DNA of 17,268 nt. Origin: Byssothecium circinans. Taxonomy: Eukaryota > Ascomycota > Dothideomycetes > Pleosporales > Massarinaceae. This document shows positions 8,461 through 17,268 of this stretch, piece after piece. The notes beneath the pieces are model-generated. The model had not been told where the DNA came from and ran no database searches. It saw only the letters and a list, made by a program, of their open reading frames with translations. Location: positions 256,792 to 274,059 of the forward strand of contig ML976978.1 of assembly GCA_010015675.1 (NCBI GenBank). Reading direction: 5' to 3'. The translations under genes were made by a program, and so were the position numbers. How positions within the stretch are numbered: the first letter of the stretch is position 1; each line of letters begins with the position of its first letter.

Positions 8461-10260
8461 TTAGTAGATAGTCTTAACTTCTATAAGAATAATATCTTAG
8501 AAGATACAGTAAGTAGAATTAATAGTAGCTTAATATATAACTAACTAGCTTCTAGCGTATTTAGTGTATTCTTAAGGCGCTATTCCTATAGTTAGGCCTT
8601 AGGATTTATAAAGTATAATAAACTAATAGAGATTATATTTATGCCTTTATAATAGATTTAAACCCTAAGCTAAAGGCTATTATTATTTAGTTGTAGAGCT
8701 TAAAATTATATATAGTAGTTTTTAGGGGTTTATAATCTCTTCTAGTAAAAGGCTTTATTATATTAAATAGCTTATTAGAGATACTATATACTCCTCTTAA
8801 GTAATACAACCCTATTAAAGTTAAGCTAAAGAAGGGTAGCCTATAGGTTTTTACTACTTATTCCGTTCCTATGCTCTAACAAAAAATATAGAGCTATTCT
8901 TAACGTTTAACTTGCTTTTAAGAATTTAAAAGGGTTTACGATATATTTTATCTTTGTAATAAAGGAAGAACTTAAGGGCTAGAAGAAAAAGACTTTTATA
9001 GGAAAGTATAATCTTAAGTAAAAAGCTTCTTAAATAGAGAGTCTAACAATAGGGCTAAATTTTTCTTTTAAATAACTTATTATTATATGTTAAATTTACT
9101 ACTTAGCCACCTATTTGCTAGCGCTAGAATCTAGAATACAGCTTTAACTATTTATATTAATAATTATGCTTAAATATATAAGTAGTAACTTTAGTTTATA
9201 TACCACGCTATATATTACTAGTATTTTTAACCTAAACGTTAAGTTTAATTATATAGCTAGCGCCTTTAATTTAAATACTATTTCTAAATATATAACTAGC
9301 GCCTTTGACCTATATTCTATATCTAAACAAGGAAACGTATAGGGCTTTAGAGAAGTAATTAGTACTTTAGAGAAAGCTTAAAAGCTTTACGTATTATAGG
9401 GTATCTTACTAGTGTTGCTACCTGCTACTATAATTAGCCTATTAGAGAACCCTTTAATAGTTCCTAAAGCTATATATCGCTTAAGATAAATTCTAGATAC
9501 AGTATAGTTCCTGCTCCTATCTAAGCTATTAGGTAAGTTAGCTTTATATAGTATTAAGAGGTATACTATTAGTAGTATACTTAGGTAACTAGTTAACTAA
9601 ATCTATTTAAAGATTACTAGTACTATCTCCTATTATCTTATAATACTTCTAGCAAGGGATAATATCTAAGCCTGTAGTAGTCAGCTTTTACTTCTTACAA
9701 AGTCTTAAAACCCTAGCCTTATTAAGTATAATATTAGCTTTTTAGTAGAGCACTCTTTGTTGCTATAGGATAGATTCCCCTAGATTCCCTTAGGTCTTCT
9801 TGCAACTATAATGCAGATATGTGCTCGCTTAGTTAAAGACGCGGTCGTATAAGATATAAACCTTATAATAGAAGATATCTATACTATTAACTTTATTAGC
9901 AATTATTATTACACTAATATAAATAATAGGCTAAGTATAAGTAGTATAGTATTATTAAAGTTCTTTCCCTATTAGGAATTCTAGAAGCCGCTTATAGGCT
10001 TACTATAGATATTAGAAGTTATTTTTTAGATTATTATACTCTCTATCGAGGTTGCTAATTAAGTCTATATTACTATTATCCTTAATATTACTGTCGCTGT
10101 TAACGTCGCTAGTACCCTCCTTAGTAGGTAGGTTTATATACGCTAAATATTTTAGTAGCTTACTTATAAGGTACTAGGCATAAGACTAAACCTATTAGGG
10201 CTAGAATTTAAGAGTTTTATAGGTATATACTTAAAAGTATCTAATATATTTATATATAGT
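8461..10260 (-). pseudogene. RIPed large hypothetical gene or exon, minus strand
   Basis: A single minus-strand frame is followed for about 600 codons with TAA/TAG interruptions. Its most convincing parts are 10100-9960, which is Asp/Asn/Ser-rich then helical (SDVNSDSNIKDNSNIDLISN, then LDREYNNLKNNF), 9840-9660 (KANIILNKARVLRLCKK), and 8940-8470 (ILKSKLNVKNSSIFFVRAQE). The opposite strand is also open over much of this, but its translation is the Val/Leu/Ile-rich kind typical of an antisense shadow. A 39-bp internal repeat (9257 and 9296) encodes two copies of KGASYI. The family is unknown. The edges are soft, and parts between 9180 and 9600 are weaker. Confidence 0.5.
9241..9320. repeat. 39-bp (13-codon) tandem repeat within the minus-strand relic
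   Basis: CTAGCGCCTTT occurs at 9257 and 9296, exactly 39 bp apart, with similar sequence around both. Because 39 is a multiple of three, the repeat keeps the minus-strand frame and encodes a repeated 13-residue unit reading KGASYI. Confidence 0.65.
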
Positions 10261-10970
10261 ACTAATATTAGGGAATATCTTTAAACAAATTTAGTACTTT
10301 ATGTTAGAGTAATTTATATTAGCGTAAAACATATAGCAGGGAAGTTAGTAAGTTAGAGGCGATAACGCTAAGACTAAAGGCTAAGGCTATAATAATACTT
10401 AATATTATAACTTAGAAATAACTAGCAACTAAGTAGTAGAGAAGTCTACCCCTTATAAAGAAACCTTATACCCTTTTTAAAGCTTAATTTTATTCCCTAA
10501 AATACCTTTTTTAACTTGTACTTTAGTAGATACAGCTTTTATAGTATACCTTCTTATATAACTAGTTAAATAAGAATCTTATTTATAAAACCTCTAGCGT
10601 ATTTCTACTATACATAACTTTAGCGGTTAGGATAATACAATACTTACGTTATAAAGGCTTAGGATTAATTAAGGATTTTAAGTGTATATAGTGCGACAGC
10701 ACTAGCAATAAGCCTACCTAAAATAAGCTATATATAATAGTAGTAGATAGAGAATTTACATAAAGTAATTACGCATATTATCTTAGTTTTAAGATTATAT
10801 GTAGTATACTAGGCTAGGCTCCTTCTAAAGCTTCTTTAGCGCATATATATTAATTTTTAATATTTACTTCTTTTACTAAGTTTTATTTTGCTTCTTCCTT
10901 TAGCACTACTCTACTAAGCTTAGGATATAATTACTCCTAAAGTAGCTATTACATGCTTATGTAACTTTGT

Positions 10971-11050
10971 TTAGCTATATCTAAAATATAACAATCTATT
11001 TAGCTATATTTAGAATATAAGACCTTATTTAGCATATCTAGACTAAGGCT
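10971..11050. repeat. 29-bp tandem repeat, about 2.7 copies
   Basis: TTAGCTATAT begins units at 10971 and 11000, and a diverged TTAGCATAT begins a third at 11029, all 29 bp apart. The following bases (CTAAAATATAA, TTAGAATATAA, CTAGACTAAGG) are also related. It lies in non-coding RIPed sequence. Confidence 0.75.
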
Positions 11051-11706
11051 AACTAAACTCTATCTAGCTAGTTACTTAAATTAAACTAGCCTATCTAAGG
11101 CTTTTAAATATTGCTTTATATTCCTATATATTCTTATAAACTTATTAGGTCTAAATCTATTAAATTATCTAATATACTTCTCTTTCTAGCGAATAGGACT
11201 TTATTAACTATTTGCCTATCTTAATCCTTAGGTGTATAAGTAAGGAGTATATCTTATCTGTAAGCCTCTTTCTACGCGAGTGTAGGGCGTAGGCAAGCCC
11301 TAATACATCTACTTAAGAGCAAACGCATAAGTATAAGGTACGTTATAGTATAAAGCTTCTTTTAAATAGTAAAAGATAATTCTATTCTATTTACGTAAGA
11401 GTACGTACTGCGTATATGTTTCTACTTAGGAACCTTCTACGGGGTAGTATAAACTACTTAGCAGCAACTATTATAGTTATATATTAATACAATATAGGAT
11501 TTATTGTTACAATAATTAGCTATATTAAATTTCTTAAAATAGTCTACCGCCTACGCTTAAAGGGTATAAGAGTAGCTATTTTACCTATTAAGAATAGTAC
11601 CTTTAACTATATTAATTTACTTCTACGCTATTCTGTTAACTTACTTACTTAAAGTACTCTCTAATATAGCTTTACTTAGTAACGCTAGCCTTACCTATAA
11701 TTAATC

Positions 11707-11720
11707 TTTTTTTTTTTTTT
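11707..11720. repeat. T14 homopolymer
   Basis: Fourteen consecutive T lie about 40 bp before the earliest codons assigned to the BCS1-like relic. Such tracts are common in fungal promoters and can also be the A-tail of a minus-strand retroinsertion. Nothing recognisable supports the second idea. Confidence 0.8.
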
Positions 11721-11761
11721 AATTAGATACCCCTTCTAGACTTTTTCTTTTTTAGACTTAG

Positions 11762-13171
11762 CCTTTTAACCTCCTTTACTTAGTCCCTTTTTACTAGTAG
11801 TATCTATAGTTAGGTGCTTTATATTAGTAGTTTACTTCTATTATTTAGAAAGTATACTTTAGAATATATAGAATAGTTAGTAGAAATCTACCTTAGTTAG
11901 TAAATCTACTCTAAGTAATAATAGTTTTATCCTTTAATAAGCTTATAGTATTAAAGGTTAAGGTACCCTATATTAATAAAGCGTGTAATATGCTTATTTT
12001 CTAGGTCTACTCCTAGCCTTTTATATAATTAGTACGTACCTCCTTTACTAGGATAGATCTTAAGTTATCTATAGAACCTAGATTATATACTAAGAGGAAG
12101 CTACTATACTATTCCCTCTATAATAGTTACTTATACTTCTAGTATAATAGCTATCTATTTATATTTAATTACTAAAGGACTCTAAAAGAGTTTCGCAATA
12201 CTAAGGAGAAAGCTTTTATTTTATACTTTAAGTATAACCCTACTATTCTCTAGGAGCTCTTTAATAAGTACTAATAGTTCTATTTAGAGTTAGTTAAGAA
12301 TAAAACTTATATCTTTAAGTACTAAGAAGATAAGTAGAAAGCTTCTAAGTTAATAGCTAAGAGAAAGATATTAACTATAATTATTAATAAAAAGCTTAAA
12401 GAGAGGTTACTAGATAACGTAGCTAAGTTTTTAGGCCTTAAAACTAGGACTTAGTACTCTACGTATAGTCTCTCTTATTAATAAAGGTACCTACTTTATA
12501 GACTACCTAGAACTAGAAAATCTAGCCTTTACCTTTCTATAATAGAGTACTTTAATTTAAACGTTTATATTCTTATAATATCTAGTTTAAATAATTACTC
12601 CCTAAAATTTCTATTTGCTAAGCTTCTATAGTACTGTATTATCCTCCTTAAAGATATTAATATAACTACTATCTATCAAAAACCTAACTATAGTGTAGAT
12701 GTAAATTAAAGCGTAAGCCTTAACAGCCCTACTAATAAAAAAGTATCTTTATTAACCCTTCTTAATATTCTAGATAGCTTAGTATTATTTAAAGGTAGAT
12801 TATTAATTATAACAACTAACTATATCAAACGCCTAGATCTAGCACTTATACGTCCTAGCTATATAGATATAAAAGTCGAGATCTACCTAGCTAATAAAGA
12901 TATAATTAATTAGCTATTCTATTTTGTCTATAACTATCCCTTAAAGACTAATATTCGTGATAATAAATTAGGGTGGATCCTCCCTTAGTCTAAGGAAGAA
13001 GGAGCTATAGAAGACTATAAGTTACGTTATTTAAAAGAAGAGTTTATAGTAAAGGTGCTAAGGCTAGAATTTAGTCTAGCTAAAATCTTATCTTTTTTAC
13101 TAGTAAATAAGCATTTACCTTACTATACTATTACTAATGTAGTAGCGTAGATAGAGAAGCTTAAAAAATAA
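11762..13171 (+). pseudogene. RIP-inactivated BCS1-like AAA ATPase gene
   Basis: About 470 codons in one frame match the layout of fungal BCS1-like AAA proteins: a BCS1-type N-terminal region (to about codon 200), then the AAA module. The segment before the P-loop reads YLLYRLPRTRKSSL, the Walker A site with its Gly residues turned to Arg or Leu (12500-12523, codon 247). Walker B reads CIILLKDIN (12635-12661, codon 292), the acidic Glu now Lys. A later helix and strand read LLNILDSLVLFKGRLLIITT, then TTNYIKRLDLALIRPS (12812 on), carrying the sensor Asn and the usual Arg residues. True BCS1 is a mitochondrial inner-membrane translocase for the Rieske protein; fungi carry many divergent paralogues of unknown role, and this looks like one of those. 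All interruptions are TAA/TAG. The start is unclear; the stop at 13169-13171 might itself be RIP-made, as coding-like text continues to about 13430. Confidence 0.87.
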
Positions 13172-13756
13172 AAAATAAAATTAACTAGAATAACATTGTA
13201 GGCGCTTAATAATAATAATAGATTTAGAGACTATTAATTAGGTTTCCTACTTAGGGCTGTTATATAAGGTTTAGGCTAATATACTAGTATAAAAGAAATA
13301 AAGAGTCTTAAGAATAATAAGGCTATATATTAGGATAAAGTATATTCCTTTTAGGCTTATTATTCCCTCTAGTAGTTTTGATTAATTATATATAACTACT
13401 TCCTCTCTTTAGCTTAAATAAGAAATACATCCTTATGCTATCCTAAGTAACGTTAGTTATTTTTTTATCTTATTGTATAGTTTTAAATTTAGAACTCTCT
13501 ACCTTTACCTCTTAATAAAACTATATTAACACTCTATTATACATTTGCGCTTAGAGAATTAGAGCCTAAATCTAGCTCCGCTAATAACTAGTTAGCACTT
13601 ACTAAAATTAGAATAGTTATACTACTCTTAGACTACTAGAATAAGGTGTATAATATAGCTTATAATAATATTAGAGCTACTTACGCTATAGTAACTACGT
13701 AATATATAAACTAAGCTCTAAGCGCTACTAAGCTAAAGAGAACTAAAATAAATAAG
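13172..13756. other. RIPed spacer between the BCS1-like and coiled-coil/kinase relics
   Basis: The first 250 bases can be read as a coding-like forward frame (an Asn run, then SIKEIKSLKNN) that may be the C-terminal tail of the BCS1-like protein or unrelated. The rest, to 13756, shows no gene and would contain the promoter of the next relic. No element can be pointed to. Confidence 0.4.
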
Positions 13757-13969
13757 ATGTATCTAGTCTCCTATAATCTTTATATCTACCTATTATAAGC
13801 TATATCTAGCCTAAGGTATTTAGCTAGTAATTATCCCCTAGTTTACTATCTACTATCGCTCTAAAACGCGCTAAAATAGCTCCTATTAACAAAACTACCT
13901 AGACGTCCTACTATTATCGCTATAGCTTAATAGTTACCTAATTATAAAAGGCTGCTTTTTAAAAAATAA

Positions 13970-14170
13970 CACAGGCGCGAAAAGGAGTAACGTAGGCGCA
14001 AAGTAGTAGAACAGGCGTAGAAGGAAGAACAATATAAGCGCGAAGAGGAATAACGTAGGCGTAAAGCGGCAGAATAGGCGCAGAAGAAAGAATAACGTAG
14101 GCGTAAAAAGGAACAACGTAGGCGTAAAGCTATAGAGTAGGCGTAGGATAGGGCTAAAAAGAAAATACCT
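13970..14170 (+). repeat. 21-bp-periodic coding repeat (heptad coiled coil)
   Basis: CGTAGGCG occurs at 13991, 14054, 14096 and 14117, spaced 63, 42 and 21 bp, all multiples of 21. In the relic's frame each is Arg-Arg-Arg within Glu/Gln/Lys-rich text, so 21 bp equals one coiled-coil heptad. Several CA dinucleotides survive here. The antisense strand is open as a Leu/Phe/Thr/Pro-rich 60-codon frame (13934-14116) that is a shadow of this repeat. Confidence 0.85.
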
Positions 14171-15508
14171 AAGACTACTCTTCTAGAGTTCTTTAATACT
14201 TACTATAATTATCTCTACTTTAGTCTTACTATCTAGACTAATATAACCTTATTAATATAGGGCAACTTGATAAATATAGCTAATAAGCTTTAACCTAAAA
14301 ATCTTATTCTATAGAAGGACTTCTTAGCATAGCAGGTAGTAATCTAGGATATACTTACAGTATCTAACTTTGCCTTAGAGCAATATTTTATATTACTATA
14401 TATATTAGAAGAATCTAGGTAAGTAATCTTACGTAAAATAATAAGTTTTAAACTAGATCTTTATCTCTTTTAGCGTTCTACTATAGATAACCCTATTATA
14501 TCTATTATTAAATAATTATACGATTAACAAATACTACGATAGATATTTAGACTTAAAGGCTTAGTATAGTTTAAGAATTATATAAATACCCTTAGCCTAG
14601 AAATAGAACTAAAGGAGGGTATTAGATATATAACTATCTTTAGGGCTATATAATAATAGTTACTATACCTTTAAGTCTAAACCTAGGATAGCTTATAAGA
14701 CTACCTAGAATTAACTACTATACTTTATACTTATATAGCATAATTATTCTATCTTTAAGCTAATTAGTTTTACGTCTATAATACTAGCATTTAGAATAGA
14801 GAGACTTATATCGCAGCCTATATTACTAAATACAAGCCTCTGTATAAGCTATTGCTTAGGTGCATCTACGAGGGTTTAGAGGATATAGAATTAGATAAGG
14901 TAGTCTAGTATTATAAAATAGATACTCTACGTAACTACTTTTAATAGCTAATAGCTACTATTATTATACAAGTATTCTTTTATATAGTTAAGCTTAAGGT
15001 AAAGTATAGCTACGTATATACTAGTAAAGTATTTATCTTCCTATAAGTTCCTAATAACTCTAGAATAGTCTATTACTTCTTATCTATTCCTAAAGAAGAC
15101 GTTAGCAGAGCTATAAAGGAGGCACCTAATTTAGATAAACTAAATCGCCTACATCTAATAGTAGTTAAGTAGATACTAGCTTTTACCTTATAGATGTTAA
15201 AAACCCTCTCTTATAGCTACTAGTAGCGTATTAAAGCTGCCTCTTAGCTTAATAGCTAGGTTATATATAAAGACTTACTAGATACTATCCCTAAAGAGGA
15301 CGCGCTATTATTAGAGTACTACCTACCTTAGTCTAATAGGCTTTTTTATATATTACTTATCTAGCTCTAGTAAAGGTATATACCTACTAGCTCCCTAAGC
15401 TACGCGCGACTATAGGACTAGTATATAGCTAGCGATAAAGACCCTAACTCTAATACTTTAAGCTAATAGTAACTTTTACCTTAGCGCGTATCCCGCATAT
15501 ACGCTACT

Positions 15509-15520
15509 AGTAGTAGTAGT
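15509..15520 (+). repeat. AGT x4 codon microsatellite (Ser run)
   Basis: Four in-frame AGT codons encode a Ser run in the linker before the kinase-like domain of the large relic, followed by more Ser, Arg and Pro codons. Such low-complexity linkers are usual in this kind of fungal protein. Confidence 0.7.
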
Positions 15521-16312
15521 AGATCCTCGCCTAGCTAGAGTTCCTATAGAGGATAAAGTAGATAGTATTATATATAAAACTACCTACTAGGGTTAGTAAA
15601 CAGGGGTCTGCTTAATATATTTTATCTAAATATTTAAGATTATAGGTAAAATTATTATTAGATTAACTAACCTACCTTTTTTACTTATATACGCTAGTAG
15701 CTTTTAAGCAACTTAGATACTAACTATAAGCCTGTAAGTCTACCTAGTACTTACAGTATTTTATTTTAAGTTTAGCTAAAATTATACAGATATATAGTAG
15801 TAGCTAAATTAATACCTATTAACTTTATTCTTTATCTTTAACGTAAGGCTACTATATATAACCTCCTCTATCTAATCTAGGGCATCTATATACTAGTTTA
15901 TCTAGGTAATATAGACCTAGCAACCTCCTATTACTATAAGGGGATTTATAAGCTTATCTATATAATATTTCTTCGTTTTAGAGGGAAACGGATCTCCTAA
16001 CACCTAACTACTAAAAATAGGCTACTTATTACTAAATAGGTTAACTACTTAGCTTAAGTAATCTATAATCTTAGAGTCTTATATAAGGACCTTAAACCCT
16101 ATAATATACTATAGAATAAGGAGACTAGTTAAGTTATAGTAATTAATTTTAAGTAAGTAGAAGTTATTAAGCTACGTACTATACTTAGTATTATCTTATT
16201 AAATTAAAAGAAGAAGAGAGCTTCTATAGCAAGTATAGCTAAGTAAGGGGTAGATAATATATTTATATAAGAATAATAGCAAGCTACTACTAAATTAAAG
16301 AGATTAATATAG

Positions 16313-16877
16313 CTAGTATTTTCTTACTAGGCTTATAATTATATCCTAATTCTTAAGTATATTAAATAATATATCTCTTAATCCCTCTATTCCTTCTATT
16401 CATCCTAATCTGCTAGCTATTAAGACGCTTATTAAGGACTGCTGTTAGGTAGCATGTGCTGCTATAAGCTAATTCACGATTAGCTAGCCTAGCGGCAAAG
16501 CTTAACTAAATTAGTATATAATAAAATAGGCTAAACACGCTTATTGCTAGCAAACGTACTCCTCTAGTAGATGCTATCCTACTATATTATTTAAGTTATT
16601 TAAGTATTACTACTAAATTAACGTTAGATCGCAAGTAAGTCTTAAAAATATTGCTTAAAGAGTAATTCTCACGAGAAAGTATTAGTACTATCTTACCTAA
16701 GTTATAGTACTATCTATTATCTATTATATATCCTATATGTGTAAAGTTATTCTATAGAACTTAGTTTTATATTATATAATATCCTTTCCTATGTAGCAAA
16801 AAACCCCCTATACTAAAACATATAAGAGGTACTTTAACTTTAAATAACTTAAAATCTATATATACGTTAACGTAAAG
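16313..16877. other. RIPed 3' flank without a gene
   Basis: No coding-like frame was recognised. A patch near 16390-16500 keeps CA and TG and some GC, so RIP is lighter there. A short run AAAAAACCCCCT at about 16798-16809 is the only homopolymeric feature. Confidence 0.5.
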
Positions 16878-16911
16878 CACCACCGAACCGCGCACACCAC
16901 CGAACCACGCA
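16878..16911. repeat. Unmutated 17-bp tandem duplication
   Basis: CACCACCGAACCGCGCA (16878-16894) is followed directly by CACCACCGAACCACGCA (16895-16911), differing at one base. Each copy keeps several CA dinucleotides, in sharp contrast to the DNA around it. The single G/A difference is not in a CpA/TpG context on this strand. It may be part of an element terminus, a binding site or a recent insertion. Confidence 0.85.
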
Positions 16912-17268
16912 GAAATGCTTAGCGGAAAATCAAATATTCAACCCTTAATAACAATTTAAATAATAGAGCTATTAAGCTGAAATTTTAAATACAGCTATAT
17001 ATAATATAGATCTAAAAGGTTAAAAAAAACATTCTAGGATTTCTAATATCTTAGTAAGCTATATAAGTATAGAGAATATTAGGTCGCTTAAGCTCTATAC
17101 CCTACAACATCTAATAAACTAGCTTAATAAATTATAATAACTTTAGAGCTAGTACATATATATATAAAACACCTATTAGTACTAAAATTATAGCGTGCAG
17201 CCTAGACCTATTAGAGAACTAGCGTAGGGAGGGTAGAGATACCTAAAATTAGAAAAACATAATTAAAA
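16912..17268. other. AT-rich right end, nothing recognised
   Basis: A brief less-mutated segment (to about 16945, with ATATTCAACCCTT) is followed by RIPed DNA. No frame, repeat or signal could be supported to the window end, so the right boundary of the RIPed block lies outside the window. Confidence 0.5.

Larger units (their letters stand above)
10261..11761. other. RIPed stretch without an assignable gene
   Basis: At 10261-10600 two minus-strand frames are weakly coding-like, and the 8461-10260 relic may extend into it. From about 10860 to 11700 no frame is convincing. It holds the 29-bp tandem repeats and ends in a T14 tract just before the BCS1-like relic. Some CA, TG and CG-rich words survive near 11270-11300. 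Confidence 0.5.
13757..16312 (+). pseudogene. RIP-inactivated large fungal protein: Arg/Glu coiled coil plus C-terminal kinase-like domain
   Basis: This is the clearest relic. A single frame of about 852 codons shows dozens of TAA/TAG, no TGA and no frameshift. In order: a short N-terminal part; a heptad-type Arg/Lys/Glu/Gln coiled coil (13970-14170, codons 72-138); a long globular region (to about codon 560) with segments such as YIAAYITKYKPLYKLLL, LRCIYEGLEDIELDKVV and VYYFLSIPKEDV; a Ser/Pro/Arg-rich linker with four AGT codons (15509-15520); and a kinase-like domain. There, YYYKGIYKLIYIIFL leads to VLYKDLKPYNIL, the HxDxxPxN catalytic loop with His now Tyr (16082, codon 776), and VIVINFK, the DFx site with Asp now Asn (16145, codon 797). 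This two-part layout is typical of a large, widely duplicated family of uncharacterised Pezizomycotina proteins. ATG 13757 is only a plausible start, since RIP removes ATG; TAG 16310-16312 is the likely end. Confidence 0.88.
651..17268. repeat. RIP-mutated AT-rich block (repeat-induced point mutation)
   Basis: From about 650 to the window end, CA and TG are nearly absent while TA is in great excess; 6061-6180 and 14581-14640 contain neither CA nor TG. CG dinucleotides persist, so the loss is CpA-directed and not general CpG decay. Both C-to-T and G-to-A outcomes are implied. Reading frames are broken by TAA and TAG, the RIP products of CAA, CAG and TGG, and hardly ever by TGA. RIP acts on duplicated DNA during the sexual cycle of Pezizomycotina, so this block, or its parts, must have had a second copy. 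Less-mutated islands occur near 5400-5660, 7980-8290 and 16870-16940. Confidence 0.93.

Noticed and set aside
8400..8640. Plus-strand frame reading FLIKLVDSLNFYKNNILEDT
   Set aside because: It looks protein-like, but the minus-strand frame stays convincing over a much longer span (8461-8940) and into the adjacent relic, so the plus-strand reading is probably a shadow. This is not fully certain.
9240..10250. Plus-strand frame that is open except for TAA/TAG
   Set aside because: Its translation is Val/Leu/Ile-rich with few charges, as expected for the complement of the Asp/Asn/Lys/Glu-rich minus-strand frame, which is preferred.
13934..14116. 60-codon minus-strand ORF (Leu/Phe/Thr/Pro-rich)
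   Set aside because: It is the antisense shadow of the 21-bp-periodic coiled-coil repeat of the plus-strand relic.
5664..16312. Genuine genes using TAA/TAG as sense codons
   Set aside because: A reassigned code would not remove CA/TG dinucleotides everywhere or change catalytic His and Asp to Tyr and Asn. RIP explains both.
651..17268. Mitochondrial or organellar AT-rich DNA
   Set aside because: The AT bias is specifically loss of CA/TG with CG retained, and the relics are nuclear-type fungal genes; no rRNA, tRNA or respiratory genes were recognised.

Overview
The window is almost certainly nuclear DNA of a filamentous ascomycete (Pezizomycotina). Positions 1 to about 650 have balanced base composition. 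From about 650 to the end the sequence is very AT-rich. CA and TG dinucleotides are almost gone (for example none in 6061-6180), TA is in great excess, and CG survives. This is the signature of repeat-induced point mutation (RIP), which converts CpA to TpA on both strands of duplicated DNA. It also explains why almost no intact ORF is present: CAA, CAG and TGG codons have become TAA or TAG.

Reading through those stops recovers several long frames that contain TAA/TAG stops but almost no TGA and few or no indels. Recognisable relics are: a Fic/Doc-domain gene (about 2571-2960, +); a protein-kinase-fold gene (5664-6239, +); a BCS1-like AAA ATPase (about 11762-13171, +); and a large fungal protein with a heptad-repeat Arg/Glu-rich coiled coil and a C-terminal kinase-like domain (about 13757-16312, +). 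Further coding-like but unidentified relics lie at 1179-1500 (+), 3639-4799 (+), 4562-5296 (+), 6987-8459 (-) and 8461-10260 (-).

Layout: unmutated flank (1-650); an inverted repeat at the boundary; an unidentified relic and a 72-bp minisatellite (1792-1962); the Fic relic; two unidentified forward relics; a less-mutated, palindrome-rich island (about 5400-5660) that may be a solo LTR; the small kinase; an ambiguous stretch (6240-6986); two minus-strand relics; a poor stretch with a 29-bp tandem repeat and a T14 tract (10261-11761); the BCS1-like relic; the coiled-coil/kinase relic; and a tail holding an unmutated 17-bp tandem duplication.

Nothing here looks able to make a full-length protein. 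My reading is that this is a graveyard of accessory genes, not mainly transposon proteins, that were duplicated as a block or as families and then heavily RIPed. A subtelomeric duplication or large cargo-carrying mobile element is possible, but no captain recombinase or telomere repeat was recognised. All family assignments come from reading translations by eye; no search was run.
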